From Holophagae bacterium (lineage in GTDB: Bacteria; Acidobacteriota; Holophagae; Acanthopleuribacterales; Acanthopleuribacteraceae), in NCBI GenBank assembly GCA_030429565.1, contig JAUIFE010000020.1, forward strand, positions 89,898-153,897: a DNA stretch of 64,000 nt. Direction: 5' to 3'. Below are positions 46,100-55,120 of this stretch, one piece after another. The notes below the pieces were generated by a model, which searched no databases, had not been told where the DNA came from, and worked only from the letters and a program-made list of their open reading frames with translations. The position numbers were made by a program, and so were the translations under genes. Positions within the stretch are counted from its first letter, which is position 1. Each line of letters opens with the position of its first letter.

Positions 46100-48727
46100 T
46101 CAGTCCAACAGAGGGTTGGTTTTGCGTACTTTGATATGCGTTTTGGCGCGAATGTTGACGCTGGGGTCGGTACTCTCGACGGCGACTTCCTGTGTTTGAA
46201 TCGAAACCGGCAAGTTTAAGGTCATGGCGTACATGGTGTTGGCCGCATCTTCAATATCGCGCACATACTCGCGAATCTTACTGCGATCCGCACGGAAGAT
46301 GCGGTAGTGAAAGCCGCCCGACTCTTCCGCCAGAATCTTCATCACCCCTTGGTTAATGCTGCTGAAACGCACTTTGTTCGAAATATAGTTCTTCTTGGCG
46401 TCTTTTTTGGCGAACAACCGTGACAGACCAATCGCGCGTACGAACTTCTCGGCTTTGCCGGTTTCCTTTTGAAGAAAGGCGGTTTCGTCATCCGACAAAC
46501 CCGGGTTGTTATCGAGCCACAAGCTGTAGAGAACCACATCGTTCTCCCGCGCATAAGACAACATGCCGTTGCGCGAATACTCGCCTTCAGTACCGATACC
46601 ATCGGTGATCAACACAATCACCTTGCGACCCGAGTACTGCAACAAGCTGTGAATAGACGCAATGACCGCATCATATAAATAGGTCTCGTTTTCTTCGTAC
46701 AACTTGTCGGCCTGCTTGGGATTGGGCGTTTGCAGCTTAAGTGCGTCGGCCACACTGAGAAGAACGGCTTTGGATTGATTGGGTTCGAGGTATTGATCGT
46801 AGCGATCAGAAAAAGACACAAAGAAACCGCGATCACGCGGGCGCATACTTTCGATAAATCGTTTGACCGCACCGATGTTGGAGCGAAACGATTCCTTCAT
46901 ACTGTAGGATGTGTCGATCATAAAGCAGTAGGTAATCGGTTCTTCGAGTTTCTCAACTTCAACCGGCTTGGTCGCTTGGCCGTCGACCGCAACGGTCAGG
47001 GTCGACAAATCGAGATCGCTTTTGAACTGAAGCGCCTCGTCGTAGGCGTTAAAGAAGATTTGCACCAAACGGGTGCGAATCTTTTCATCGGCCTTGAGGG
47101 GCTGTAGGTCTTTGGTCACTTTAAAAAGACCGCGATCCGTTTCCATTACCACGGCCAACTGGTTGATTCCCGAGATCGAGAACAACCCTTCGTCCACAGA
47201 AACGTCCCAAGGTTCGCGGTAACGCTCGAGCACGAGCCGGTTATTGAGAAAAACGTGCATCGATTTAACGCTGTGGCCGTCGGCGCGCATCACGACCCGA
47301 TCCAAGGCGGCGGCGTCGGCGCGGCTCGGCAAGACCATTTTCACCGCGGCATCGTCGTTTTTGGCTTGCTGTAACAACAATGGCAGGGGTCGACTTTTAA
47401 TTTCGGTCGGGACATGGGTGGCGCTGTTCAACATAACACTGTCAGCGGCCCAATCACCGGATGCACGTTCCCAAGAGCCGCGCACTTCATTCCAGCCTGG
47501 CCGCAAGTTAATTCCCTCGAGCCGATATACCACACTCAAGCCCGCTGCATCGCCGGCCTGGGCCTCAACGACAGCGGTGACCATCTGTCCGTTGACAACA
47601 AATTTGGCCGCCGGCGCCTGATCGACACCGTAGTAGCGCCGAAACGCAAACAGACGCGCCAACGCGACGTTGGTAAAGTTGTCCTGCAGCGGGAAGTACC
47701 GGTTGCCAAAGACGAAACGCTTCGGCGTAACAAAACCCTCGAGCGGCACTTGCGCCAAACCGCCGGCCACCATCAGACTCGAGGCGCCAATGCCGCCCGG
47801 CCCCAAGGCCGGCACATTCACGCGGCGGCGATCAACCGACTCACGACCGTCGCGATCACGCAAACGCAGCACCAGATCGTACTGATCCGGTTCCATCACC
47901 ACCGAGAAGGTCTGCAGCTCGAAGTTTTTCACCTCAAAGCGTTTCTTAAAATCAACCACCTTGTGCTGGTAGGGATCATAAGCGGCAAGGTTGATATCGA
48001 CGCCACGATGAGAGGCATCGGCAAAGGTCAAGTTCACCATGATTTGGGTGCGGTTTTGGTCACCGCGAAAGAAGTAGTAGTTTAACTGATACTGCAACTC
48101 GAATCGGTCTTCGGAGGCAAGGTTCTCGATGTCCTTGGTGAAACCCAAGTAGGGCAAGGTCAGCGCGCGCGAGGAGAGCTGATAGGGTTCGGCCCGATCG
48201 AGCACATAACTGAGGCGAACATGCTCGAGGGCGTCGTCGAGCCCTTGGTCTTCCTGAAGCCGGTAACTGTTGTTGCGCGAATCGTAGAGAAAACGAAAGC
48301 TCAGGTTGCGCGAGGGGTAGTGCCACACTTCTTCGTAACCTTGGATCAAACCAGTTTCGGAGAGCTTGCGCTGTTTGACGTCCTCGGGATCGCCCATCAG
48401 CAGCAAAATACGGCCGCGATCGGTGCGGTGGCCGGCAAGGTCGCCTTCGCCAAATTGGCTCAGGGCAATTTGGCGGCGTTCAAAGTAAGCAAGACGAAAG
48501 GCGTTGCCTGCCGTTTGCGGCTCGGGATCGCGTTTGTACCAAAAAATGCCCTGAAAGTAGCGCTTGGCGTCGCGGTTGGGGAGCTTGTTGTAAATCTCGC
48601 GCTCACCCTTGGTAATGATCGGATCGACAATCGCCATAAAATCTTCGCTGGGACCAAGGTCCAGTTTTTGGCCGAACAGCCATCCACTCAACGCCAGGAA
48701 CGTTATCAAACAGGCAAACCTCTTCAT
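46100..48727 (-). CDS. Exported GWxTD and VWA-domain protein
   Basis: An 875-residue exported protein. The signal peptide is clear (MKRFACLITFLALSGWLFGQ). A GWxTD domain follows (about 30-125: FWYKRDPEPQTAGNAFRLAY, then HRTDRGRILLLMGDPEDV), here with Gly-His instead of the Gly-Trp that names it. After a beta-rich middle comes a von Willebrand A domain with a metal-site motif DTSYS (Asp605) and VLITDGIGTEG, of the type common in Acidobacteria. Such proteins bind ligands in the envelope; function is unknown. ATG 48727 is chosen for the signal peptide; 48751 and 48832 are earlier alternatives. Monocistronic, ending at a strong terminator. Confidence 0.85.
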   Translation of the reverse strand: MKRFACLITFLALSGWLFGQKLDLGPSEDFMAIVDPIITKGEREIYNKLPNRDAKRYFQGIFWYKRDPEPQTAGNAFRLAYFERRQIALSQFGEGDLAGHRTDRGRILLLMGDPEDVKQRKLSETGLIQGYEEVWHYPSRNLSFRFLYDSRNNSYRLQEDQGLDDALEHVRLSYVLDRAEPYQLSSRALTLPYLGFTKDIENLASEDRFELQYQLNYYFFRGDQNRTQIMVNLTFADASHRGVDINLAAYDPYQHKVVDFKKRFEVKNFELQTFSVVMEPDQYDLVLRLRDRDGRESVDRRRVNVPALGPGGIGASSLMVAGGLAQVPLEGFVTPKRFVFGNRYFPLQDNFTNVALARLFAFRRYYGVDQAPAAKFVVNGQMVTAVVEAQAGDAAGLSVVYRLEGINLRPGWNEVRGSWERASGDWAADSVMLNSATHVPTEIKSRPLPLLLQQAKNDDAAVKMVLPSRADAAALDRVVMRADGHSVKSMHVFLNNRLVLERYREPWDVSVDEGLFSISGINQLAVVMETDRGLFKVTKDLQPLKADEKIRTRLVQIFFNAYDEALQFKSDLDLSTLTVAVDGQATKPVEVEKLEEPITYCFMIDTSYSMKESFRSNIGAVKRFIESMRPRDRGFFVSFSDRYDQYLEPNQSKAVLLSVADALKLQTPNPKQADKLYEENETYLYDAVIASIHSLLQYSGRKVIVLITDGIGTEGEYSRNGMLSYARENDVVLYSLWLDNNPGLSDDETAFLQKETGKAEKFVRAIGLSRLFAKKDAKKNYISNKVRFSSINQGVMKILAEESGGFHYRIFRADRSKIREYVRDIEDAANTMYAMTLNLPVSIQTQEVAVESTDPSVNIRAKTHIKVRKTNPLLD

Positions 48728-49014
48728 AAGGATCACAACCTCTAAAAGCATGAATGTGAAAAACGGAAATAACCGATCAACAGGGTCTATCGCCGGTCGC
48801 GGCAAAAAGCAAGGCCGCAACAACGGTCGCACCGCCTGACTTGAGACGGATGCAGCCTAAAGATCGAATACGAAAAACCTGAACCAGAAGGTTCGCGGCG
48901 ACCGAGATGAACGGCGCCGGAGCAACAGCCATCATAGCAGGAAGCATCGAACCACCGCCAAACCTTGCAAGGCGCACACCAGATTTCGTAGCACCCGCGA
49001 GGCCAAGCTGCGGT

Positions 49015-49860
49015 TTAGCGCGTTTCGAACAGTTCCGTTTGCTGCTGAAGGAAATGCGCGGCCTCGGCATCCTCAATCACCCGACTGTCACGCATGAAAC
49101 CCGGCCAAAAGGAGGGAAAACGTTTTGAATAAAGCGCAAAAGGGTACTGCAGGCCTTTGAAGTGGAGCTTGGCAGGCCAAGGAAAATGACGACGCGGCGT
49201 CGCGAATAGCAACAAATTGTCGTCCTCGCGACAATGCAGCACGGCGACCTCGTCAAAAACCTCGAGAATGGTGCGTACCTGATGCCCGCAAATGCGATTG
49301 CAATTGGGACTCCAGAGGTTGAGAACCACAAAGCCGTCCTCGGCGAGTGCGGCGTGCAGGGTTTCCATAAAGGCGCGGCTCATCAACTGCGGCGGCACAA
49401 ACTGCGACGAATAGCAGTCAACCACGATCAAATCGTATCCAGGACCCCGCTCACTTGCGACGACAGCCTGTTCGAGGTAATTCCGCAAGTCGTCCTGCAC
49501 AATTTGATGACGAGAATTGAGCCGAAAAAAGCGACGCCCAAGCTCGATCACGGTTGGATTGAGCTCGACGGTAATAATTTCGCTGGAACGGCACCACAGA
49601 TGGTCGACAAAGTGAAGCGTTGTACAACTGCCCAAACCACCGAGACAGATGTGAACAGGCGCACGCACCAACTCGCGTACGCCGTAACACATGAGGCCGA
49701 CATACTCTAGTACCGGCACATGGTGATCGAGCAACGACATCACACCTTGGATACTGTGCTCGAAATGCAGGTAACGGTGCTGTAAGGGAAAAAGATCCAC
49801 GACACGAATCCAATCACCGTTGATGCGCTTATCAAAAACCACACGGTTATACGTGGACAT
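49015..49860 (-). CDS. Spermidine-synthase-like methyltransferase-fold protein
   Basis: A 281-residue protein with the Rossmann fold of polyamine synthases. Visible are ICLGGLGSCTTLHFVDHL (nucleotide loop), IITVELNPTVIELGRRFF (acidic end of strand 2), DDLRNYLEQ, and YDLIVVDCYSSQFVPPQL followed by MSRAFMETLHAALAEDGFVVLNLW. This is the layout of SpeE-like proteins, but the Asp pair needed for aminopropyl transfer is not obvious, and the position after motif III reads DCYSS, so it may act on another substrate. ATG 49860 follows GGGAGG; a 16-codon upstream extension is unlikely. It is not next to a decarboxylase gene. Confidence 0.8.
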   Translation of the reverse strand: MSTYNRVVFDKRINGDWIRVVDLFPLQHRYLHFEHSIQGVMSLLDHHVPVLEYVGLMCYGVRELVRAPVHICLGGLGSCTTLHFVDHLWCRSSEIITVELNPTVIELGRRFFRLNSRHQIVQDDLRNYLEQAVVASERGPGYDLIVVDCYSSQFVPPQLMSRAFMETLHAALAEDGFVVLNLWSPNCNRICGHQVRTILEVFDEVAVLHCREDDNLLLFATPRRHFPWPAKLHFKGLQYPFALYSKRFPSFWPGFMRDSRVIEDAEAAHFLQQQTELFETR

Positions 49861-50540
49861 CGTGCCTCCCCATTTTTTGCTCTTAAATGTAGCGCAATCG
49901 CGGCGCAATGTGGATGCAGATCTTAAAGAGGGCGGTCAACGTGGACAGCGGCGGGCGTGAGGGTCACTGAACGGCGGCGACGGGGCCGTCACAAAAACCT
50001 CACAAAGGCGCTTGCACAGGGGCTGTGATTTTGGTTAAATGCCGTTCTCACAGCAGTTCGGGCACCCCAGGCCAACCCCGCGTAAACATCGTGCCGTGCG
50101 CGCAGATGCGAACGGAACACCGGCCAAGCCGACACGAAGGCGCGAAAGGGTGTAAGATCCCGACCCAAAAAACCGTTCTAGGCGCAGGCTCGTAAAGGAT
50201 GCGAGCGCCGAAGGTTCGTGACGGGCCGGCGGTTAAATCAAAACAGAGCGATTCGGGTGAACGGAATGGTGCAAAATCTTGACGCGAAACATGTTGAGAA
50301 AAGCGTAGACATCCCGGTAAGTGTTGCGCGCATTGTCACGAGGTGGTGCAGCCCAACAGGTTGTGGGATTTCGTCGCCAAGCATCGCTTAGTTTAGGTTT
50401 AACCCTATAAAAGGTGGTAGATCCGCAACGGCGGCGTCACCGAGAAATATCACTAAAAAGCTAATGTCGTTAGTAAATTGACCGAGCTGTTTAAGTATGC
50501 TTTACTAACCAAAAGTTTTCCAATAAAGGATTATGGGACA
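49861..50540. other. Divergent intergenic region (680 bp)
   Basis: Between the spermidine-synthase-like gene and the small TPR gene. I see no coding frame with a start signal. It can form stem-loops, for example GGCG...CTCG with CGAGCGCC at 50182-50210. The promoter at 50478-50506 lies at its right end. Confidence 0.4.
50478..50506 (+). promoter_or_regulatory. Candidate sigma-70 promoter of the small TPR gene
   Basis: TTGACC (50478-50483) and TTTACT (50501-50506) are 17 bases apart, about 35 bases before the ATG. A short inverted repeat CTAA/TTAG lies just upstream. Confidence 0.45.
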
Positions 50541-50888
50541 ATGAAGTTCTTTAGGAATTTGTTGCGCCGCAAGCCCGAGCTTGGCCAGGAAGATATGGTC
50601 AAACCTTTTTGCCTCAAAGCCAAACAAGCTATTTTGGCGGAGGACCTGCCCAAGGCGATCGCCTACCTCGATTGCGGCATTCGCGTTGCCCCCGAACGTC
50701 TCAATTTATACCTGCAGCGCGCCCAAATATTTCAGTACGGCCTCGACAATTACTCGCGCGCACTGGAAGACTATCGCCACATTTTGCGCGAACTGGAAAG
50801 CCGACCTAACTCTGAGCTGGAAGCGAAGTGTCGCCACGCCATGCGCGACATGATGGAAGGGACCCATAGCACCCAGGTTCACGCTTAG
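50541..50888 (+). CDS. Small TPR protein
   Basis: A 115-residue protein with a basic N-terminus (MKFFRNLLRRKPEL) and two to three TPR-like helical pairs (CLKAKQAILAEDLPKAIAYL, IRVAPERLNLYLQRAQIFQ, DNYSRALEDYRHILRELES). No signal peptide. TPR units bind other proteins. The ATG at 50541 is chosen because AAAGGA and GGGA lie upstream and the sequence before it overlaps the promoter. It lies upstream of the PilZ gene on the same strand, with a 363-base gap, so they are probably separate units. Confidence 0.65.
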   Translation: MKFFRNLLRRKPELGQEDMVKPFCLKAKQAILAEDLPKAIAYLDCGIRVAPERLNLYLQRAQIFQYGLDNYSRALEDYRHILRELESRPNSELEAKCRHAMRDMMEGTHSTQVHA

Positions 50889-51251
50889 GCGCAAGGTTTC
50901 GACAGCAGAAGGCGGCATCCCGACGGCGAAATACCGACCTCGGCGAGACGCGGCCGCGCGAACCTCGCGCAAGGCCCCCACCACCTTTGCCGCGGTCAGG
51001 TTTGGCCGAGCCGGCACAACGACACAGGGCCAACCCTTTTTCTCGCAAGCGTTTAATAAGAGAAAGCAAAATCGACGAGCAAGCAACGGGTTCAGGTGAA
51101 CCTGCATCCGACGAACCGGCACGTACGGGGCGCCGCCAACGGCGCCACAGGAATTTAAAAAATTCTCATTAATGGGTTTACAAGCCCTAAAGGGATTTTG
51201 ATTTTGCTTCGATAGGTATCACATACCCTTTATCACCTCGGAGCTCGACCC
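50889..51251. other. Intergenic region before the PilZ gene (363 bp)
   Basis: No gene recognised. A perfect 13-bp dyad GGTATCACATACC at 51215-51227 lies 24 bases before the PilZ gene's GTG and could be an operator. A short CCCTAAAGGG hairpin is at about 51185-51194. Confidence 0.4.
51215..51227. promoter_or_regulatory. Perfect dyad before the PilZ gene
   Basis: GGTATCACATACC is a perfect inverted repeat with a three-base centre, 24 bases upstream of the start codon. It may bind a repressor or be part of an mRNA hairpin. Confidence 0.3.
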
Positions 51252-52547
51252 GTGCCGTTATTTTCCCGAAAAAAATCAAAAAACACCGAAGCGACCATCA
51301 GCACCGAAGACGAGGTGATGGGGTACATTGATGAGCTGTACCGCAAGCGGGTACCCATTTCAATTTGCCTCAAAAAGAAGTGGGTCCATTCGGACATTCT
51401 GTTCTTCGACGAAAAAAACAAATTGATCCGCATCCAGCAGGACTTGCTACCGGCATTGGCCAACGGTACAGACCTGACCGTCGGCTTTGCGTTGGACCGC
51501 ACCTGGTGGACGTTCAAAACCAAATACGCCAACGTCAACGACAAACCGCACCTACTGGTGCCGAAGGGCATCAACCACACTGAACGGCGCCGCAATTTGC
51601 GGTGTTCGTTTACCGCGCGCGAGCAGGTCAAAGTGACCGTGCTCGAAGGGCTAGGCAGCGGCAACGGCGTGTTCGGCATGGCGGTTGACATCAGCACCGG
51701 CGGCATCTCGCTCACCATTGAAAAAGCCATGTACCTCGCCAACGAACGCGAGATTCCTCCGTCTGAGAACCTATTTAAACCGGGTACCAAACTGGCCTTG
51801 GTCAAAATTAACCGCATCCCCGGCTGCCAACTTATGGAATTGAGTGGTATCGCCAAACGCGTGTGGCGCGATGGACGCTGGCGAATTGCCATTGAATTCA
51901 CCAACCTCTCGAAAAAAGACTACGCGGCCATCACCCGTTTCATTGAACCTCGGACGCTTGAATTCAAGCCGGTGAAACGTTCAAAGAAACGTCGCGAGGA
52001 AATGGATGAACGCCGCGCCACGCCGCGTCCCGGCAGCAGCGGTAAAGAGCGCGGTGATGAGGATGGTGGCGACAACGAGACCTCGACCGCAAGCAGCACC
52101 GCGACGGAAAAGGCACCGCCGGCAACAGCCGCCAAGGCGACAGCCACACCCACTGAGCCGAAACCAGCAGCAACACCGGCGGCGGACAGTGATCGGCCGA
52201 CCTTGTTAATTTTCGGAGACGACATCCTGACCGAGGTCCCCTTCCTCAACGCCGGCAACAGCCCATTTGAAGTGGTCGTTTGCAACACACCGATTCGCGC
52301 GGTAAAGGTCATCACCGAAGACAACCCGGCGCTTATTCTGTGCGGTACCGAGTTCAAAGGGCGAGCCATTACCGAGGTGCTGGAGAAAATCAACAACATG
52401 GGTGTGCTCAAGGACAAGAAAGTGGTCGTCTGCGGGAACGACCTCACCTCAAAAGATTTAATCAAACTCAAGATGATGAAAATCGAAACCGTTGTGCCAC
52501 TCCCGATCAAAACCGCCGGCGAATTCCTGGCCGCACTCAACAGTTAA
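51252..52547 (+). CDS. PilZ protein with receiver-like C-terminal domain
   Basis: A 431-residue cytoplasmic protein. Residues about 30-105 resemble the YcgR-type N-terminal domain. The PilZ domain keeps both c-di-GMP motifs: RxxxR at 113-117 (within ERRRNLRC) and DxSxxG at 146-151 (DISTGG), so c-di-GMP binding is likely. A basic then Ala/Thr/Pro-rich linker (about 238-310) leads to an alpha/beta domain (about 315-431: PTLLIFGDDILTEV, PALILCGTEF, KKVVVCGND, ETVVPLPIKTAGEFL) with the layout of a response-regulator receiver but no phosphoacceptor Asp; it is probably a pseudoreceiver. GTG at 51252 follows CGGAG. It may couple c-di-GMP to the pilus or kinase machinery (inference). Confidence 0.88.
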   Translation: MPLFSRKKSKNTEATISTEDEVMGYIDELYRKRVPISICLKKKWVHSDILFFDEKNKLIRIQQDLLPALANGTDLTVGFALDRTWWTFKTKYANVNDKPHLLVPKGINHTERRRNLRCSFTAREQVKVTVLEGLGSGNGVFGMAVDISTGGISLTIEKAMYLANEREIPPSENLFKPGTKLALVKINRIPGCQLMELSGIAKRVWRDGRWRIAIEFTNLSKKDYAAITRFIEPRTLEFKPVKRSKKRREEMDERRATPRPGSSGKERGDEDGGDNETSTASSTATEKAPPATAAKATATPTEPKPAATPAADSDRPTLLIFGDDILTEVPFLNAGNSPFEVVVCNTPIRAVKVITEDNPALILCGTEFKGRAITEVLEKINNMGVLKDKKVVVCGNDLTSKDLIKLKMMKIETVVPLPIKTAGEFLAALNS

Positions 52548-52597
52548 CCCAGCTTTCGGTAAGATTTGGCGACCAGGCCCGACTCTAGGGACATGCC

Positions 52598-52699
52598 ATG
52601 GCAACGCGCAAGTACGAGGATGAACAACCGGCAGGGGTTATCGCCGCATCCGCCTCGGCCTCGGTTAACCGGGCCAAACAAAGGTATTTGCCAGGTTGA
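52598..52699 (+). CDS. Doubtful 33-residue ORF
   Basis: ATG at 52598 after AGGG encodes a basic/acidic start (MATRKYEDEQPAG) and an Ala/Ser run. It lies between the PilZ and TPR-kinase genes. Could be a small protein or chance. Confidence 0.15.
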   Translation: MATRKYEDEQPAGVIAASASASVNRAKQRYLPG

Positions 52700-52763
52700 C
52701 GTGACGGGATAAAATGCACAGAGATCGATCAAAGCTGCGGTCCCGCATTTCGGTGGATCAGGT

Positions 52764-52769
52764 TATAAT
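52764..52769 (+). promoter_or_regulatory. Candidate -10 box of the TPR-kinase gene
   Basis: A perfect TATAAT 52 bases before the ATG at 52821. No recognisable -35 at 17 bases. Confidence 0.35.
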
Positions 52770-52820
52770 GCTAGAGTTTGATGGGATTCTTTTCTGTAAA
52801 TGAACGCCTCGAGGTAGCCG

Positions 52821-55028
52821 ATGGGAAACTGGGCCAAACAAGCCCGTCTCGCCATGAGCAATAGGGACTACACCCAAGCCGGCGATTTTTATAAGTTAGA
52901 CGGAAACAACAAAGCCGCAATCAAGGCGTACATCAAGGCCGGCAACTACTCGGAAGCAGCCAAGCTCTTCGAGCAGATGGATAAAATAAAAAAAGCGCAA
53001 CAGCTCCTTGAAAAAAACGGCAGTCCCCACGAGATCGCCGATTTCCATTTGCGCCAGGACAATCCCACCCGCGCGGTGGAGATATACCGCCAAAACGACT
53101 TGCTGTTTGAGGCGGGCGAACTTCTGGAAAAAATGGGCGACCTGCCCAATGCCGCCGCCATCTACGATCAATTGGGTTTCCACGAAAAGGCCGGCGTCAT
53201 TTATGGCAAGGTGAAGAACTTCAACAAAGCGATCCAAATGTTCACCATTTTGTGTGAGGCATTGGAAAAAGAAGGCGGTCCCAACAGTCGCGTCAAGATC
53301 AATAAGTTCCACACTTGGATTGCCAACTTGCACGTGGGTGCCAAACGTTTTGCCACGGCGGGTGAAATCTTTTTACAGTTGAACCAAACCGAAACCGCCG
53401 CAAAATGCTTCGCCAAGGGCAACAACCCAGTTCGCGCAGCGCAGTTATACGTGGACATGAACCAGCTCGACACGGCAACCCAACTACTAAAAGGCGTGCA
53501 TAGTCCCGAGGGACGCGTGCTCCTGGGTCGGATCGCAATTGCCCAAGGCAATTACCGTGAGGCGGTCACGCTACTCAAGGACAGCCAGGAGTTCGAGCTC
53601 ATTATCAGCGCCCACGAACACTTGGGTAACTACAAAGAAGCGGCATTTTTCCACGAGAAAAACGGTAATCTCAAAGCGGCCGCCGAGCTTTACAGCAAAG
53701 CCCATGATTTTCAAAAAGCGGCGCTTTTGTTTGAACAGGTACGGATGTTTGGCGATGCCGCCGCCTGTTACGAGCAGCTTAAAAAATACGGTCACGCCGC
53801 CAAGTTGTACCACCACGCCAAGAACCGCTACAAGGCGGGCGAGTGTTTGTATCGGCTCAACCGCTTGGACGACGCTTTGCAGCAGTTACAAATGCTGGAT
53901 TCGGACGACGATCAGTTCATGGACGCCAAACGCATTATGTCCGAAATTTTCTTTAAGCAAGGCGATTACTCGGTTTCACGCAAGTTATTGGAAGACATCA
54001 CCTCCAAAAGCGGCTTGGACGACAACAACATTCTGTACTTTTACTTGCTGGGCCGGTGTTTGGAAGAAGAGCACGATTTGGAAAGCGCCAAGCGCTATTA
54101 CGAACGGGTGATGGCACGGCGTGTTGGTTATGCGGACGTGCGCCGCCGCCTCAAACGGCTCTCCACGCTGATCCCCAAAGCCGACACCAGTCTAAGCAAC
54201 TCGAAAAGTATTTTTTCGCCCAACGACTTAACCGTGGGCGAGGTAATCGCCGACCGCTTTAAGATTATTCAGACGATTGGCAAAGGCGGCATGGGCTCCA
54301 TTTTCAAGGTTCGCGATTTGAGCCTCGACCGGGTGATCGCACTAAAGGTGTTGTTGGCTGATCGCGGCAACTTCGAAGAACTCAAAACCGAGCTAATTAC
54401 GGCACGCGATTTGACCCACCCCTACATCATTAAGGTCTTTGACATCGGTGAATGGAACAATATCGGCTATTTCACCATGGAGCACGTGGACGGGCAGTCA
54501 CTTAAAAGTTACATCCTCAACTCACCCAACGATTCGATCCCCAAAAAAATCGAACTCATCATTAAAATTGCCGAAGGGTTACAGGCCGCCCACGACCAAG
54601 CAGTCGTCCACCGCGACATCAAACCGCAAAACATTTTGGTCACCAACGACTTCATCCCCAAAATCTTGGATTTTGGTATCGCCCGCAAGGTGACCAACAC
54701 CCGTAAAGAACGCAGTATTAGCGGCAGCCCTAAATACATGGCACCGGAACAAATCCAGAACACTCACACGGATAACCGAACCGATGTCTACGCCCTCGGC
54801 ATCGTCATGTTTTTTATGTTTACCCTGCGCGAACCCTTCGTCGCCAAAACCGCGCAAGAAATCATGCTCAAACAAATTGAGCAACCCTTGCCCGAACCGC
54901 TGGAGTACAACCGCAAGCTACCGTTTTGGTTGTCGGAAATCATTAAAAAATGCTGCATGAAAAACAGCATCATGCGCTTTAGCGACATGAACGAACTGAT
55001 CGACGAGCTGCGCTCCAACGTGCTTTAA
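52821..55028 (+). CDS. Ser/Thr protein kinase with N-terminal TPR array
   Basis: A 735-residue cytoplasmic protein without transmembrane helix. Residues about 1-460 form a long TPR/SEL-like array (DYTQAGDFYKLDGNNKAAIK, NYSEAAKLFEQM, HEKAGVIYGKVKNFNKAI). The kinase domain follows (about 480-730): glycine loop GKGGMG at 487, Lys509 in IALKVLL, Glu in LKTELI, HRDIKPQN with catalytic Asp599, DFG Asp617, and MAPEQ. All residues for activity are present. The usual bacterial order is kinase first; here the TPR comes first and there is no PASTA or membrane anchor. A glycosyltransferase operon follows 92 bases later. Substrates unknown; TPRs probably recruit them. Confidence 0.92.
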   Translation: MGNWAKQARLAMSNRDYTQAGDFYKLDGNNKAAIKAYIKAGNYSEAAKLFEQMDKIKKAQQLLEKNGSPHEIADFHLRQDNPTRAVEIYRQNDLLFEAGELLEKMGDLPNAAAIYDQLGFHEKAGVIYGKVKNFNKAIQMFTILCEALEKEGGPNSRVKINKFHTWIANLHVGAKRFATAGEIFLQLNQTETAAKCFAKGNNPVRAAQLYVDMNQLDTATQLLKGVHSPEGRVLLGRIAIAQGNYREAVTLLKDSQEFELIISAHEHLGNYKEAAFFHEKNGNLKAAAELYSKAHDFQKAALLFEQVRMFGDAAACYEQLKKYGHAAKLYHHAKNRYKAGECLYRLNRLDDALQQLQMLDSDDDQFMDAKRIMSEIFFKQGDYSVSRKLLEDITSKSGLDDNNILYFYLLGRCLEEEHDLESAKRYYERVMARRVGYADVRRRLKRLSTLIPKADTSLSNSKSIFSPNDLTVGEVIADRFKIIQTIGKGGMGSIFKVRDLSLDRVIALKVLLADRGNFEELKTELITARDLTHPYIIKVFDIGEWNNIGYFTMEHVDGQSLKSYILNSPNDSIPKKIELIIKIAEGLQAAHDQAVVHRDIKPQNILVTNDFIPKILDFGIARKVTNTRKERSISGSPKYMAPEQIQNTHTDNRTDVYALGIVMFFMFTLREPFVAKTAQEIMLKQIEQPLPEPLEYNRKLPFWLSEIIKKCCMKNSIMRFSDMNELIDELRSNVL

Positions 55029-55120
55029 CCTCGCCGATCCCCCATTCACGGGCAAAACTTGATACCATGGTAGCGCGTCGTCACCATGCGGCACGCCGAC
55101 TCTTGGATTTGGAAAACACC

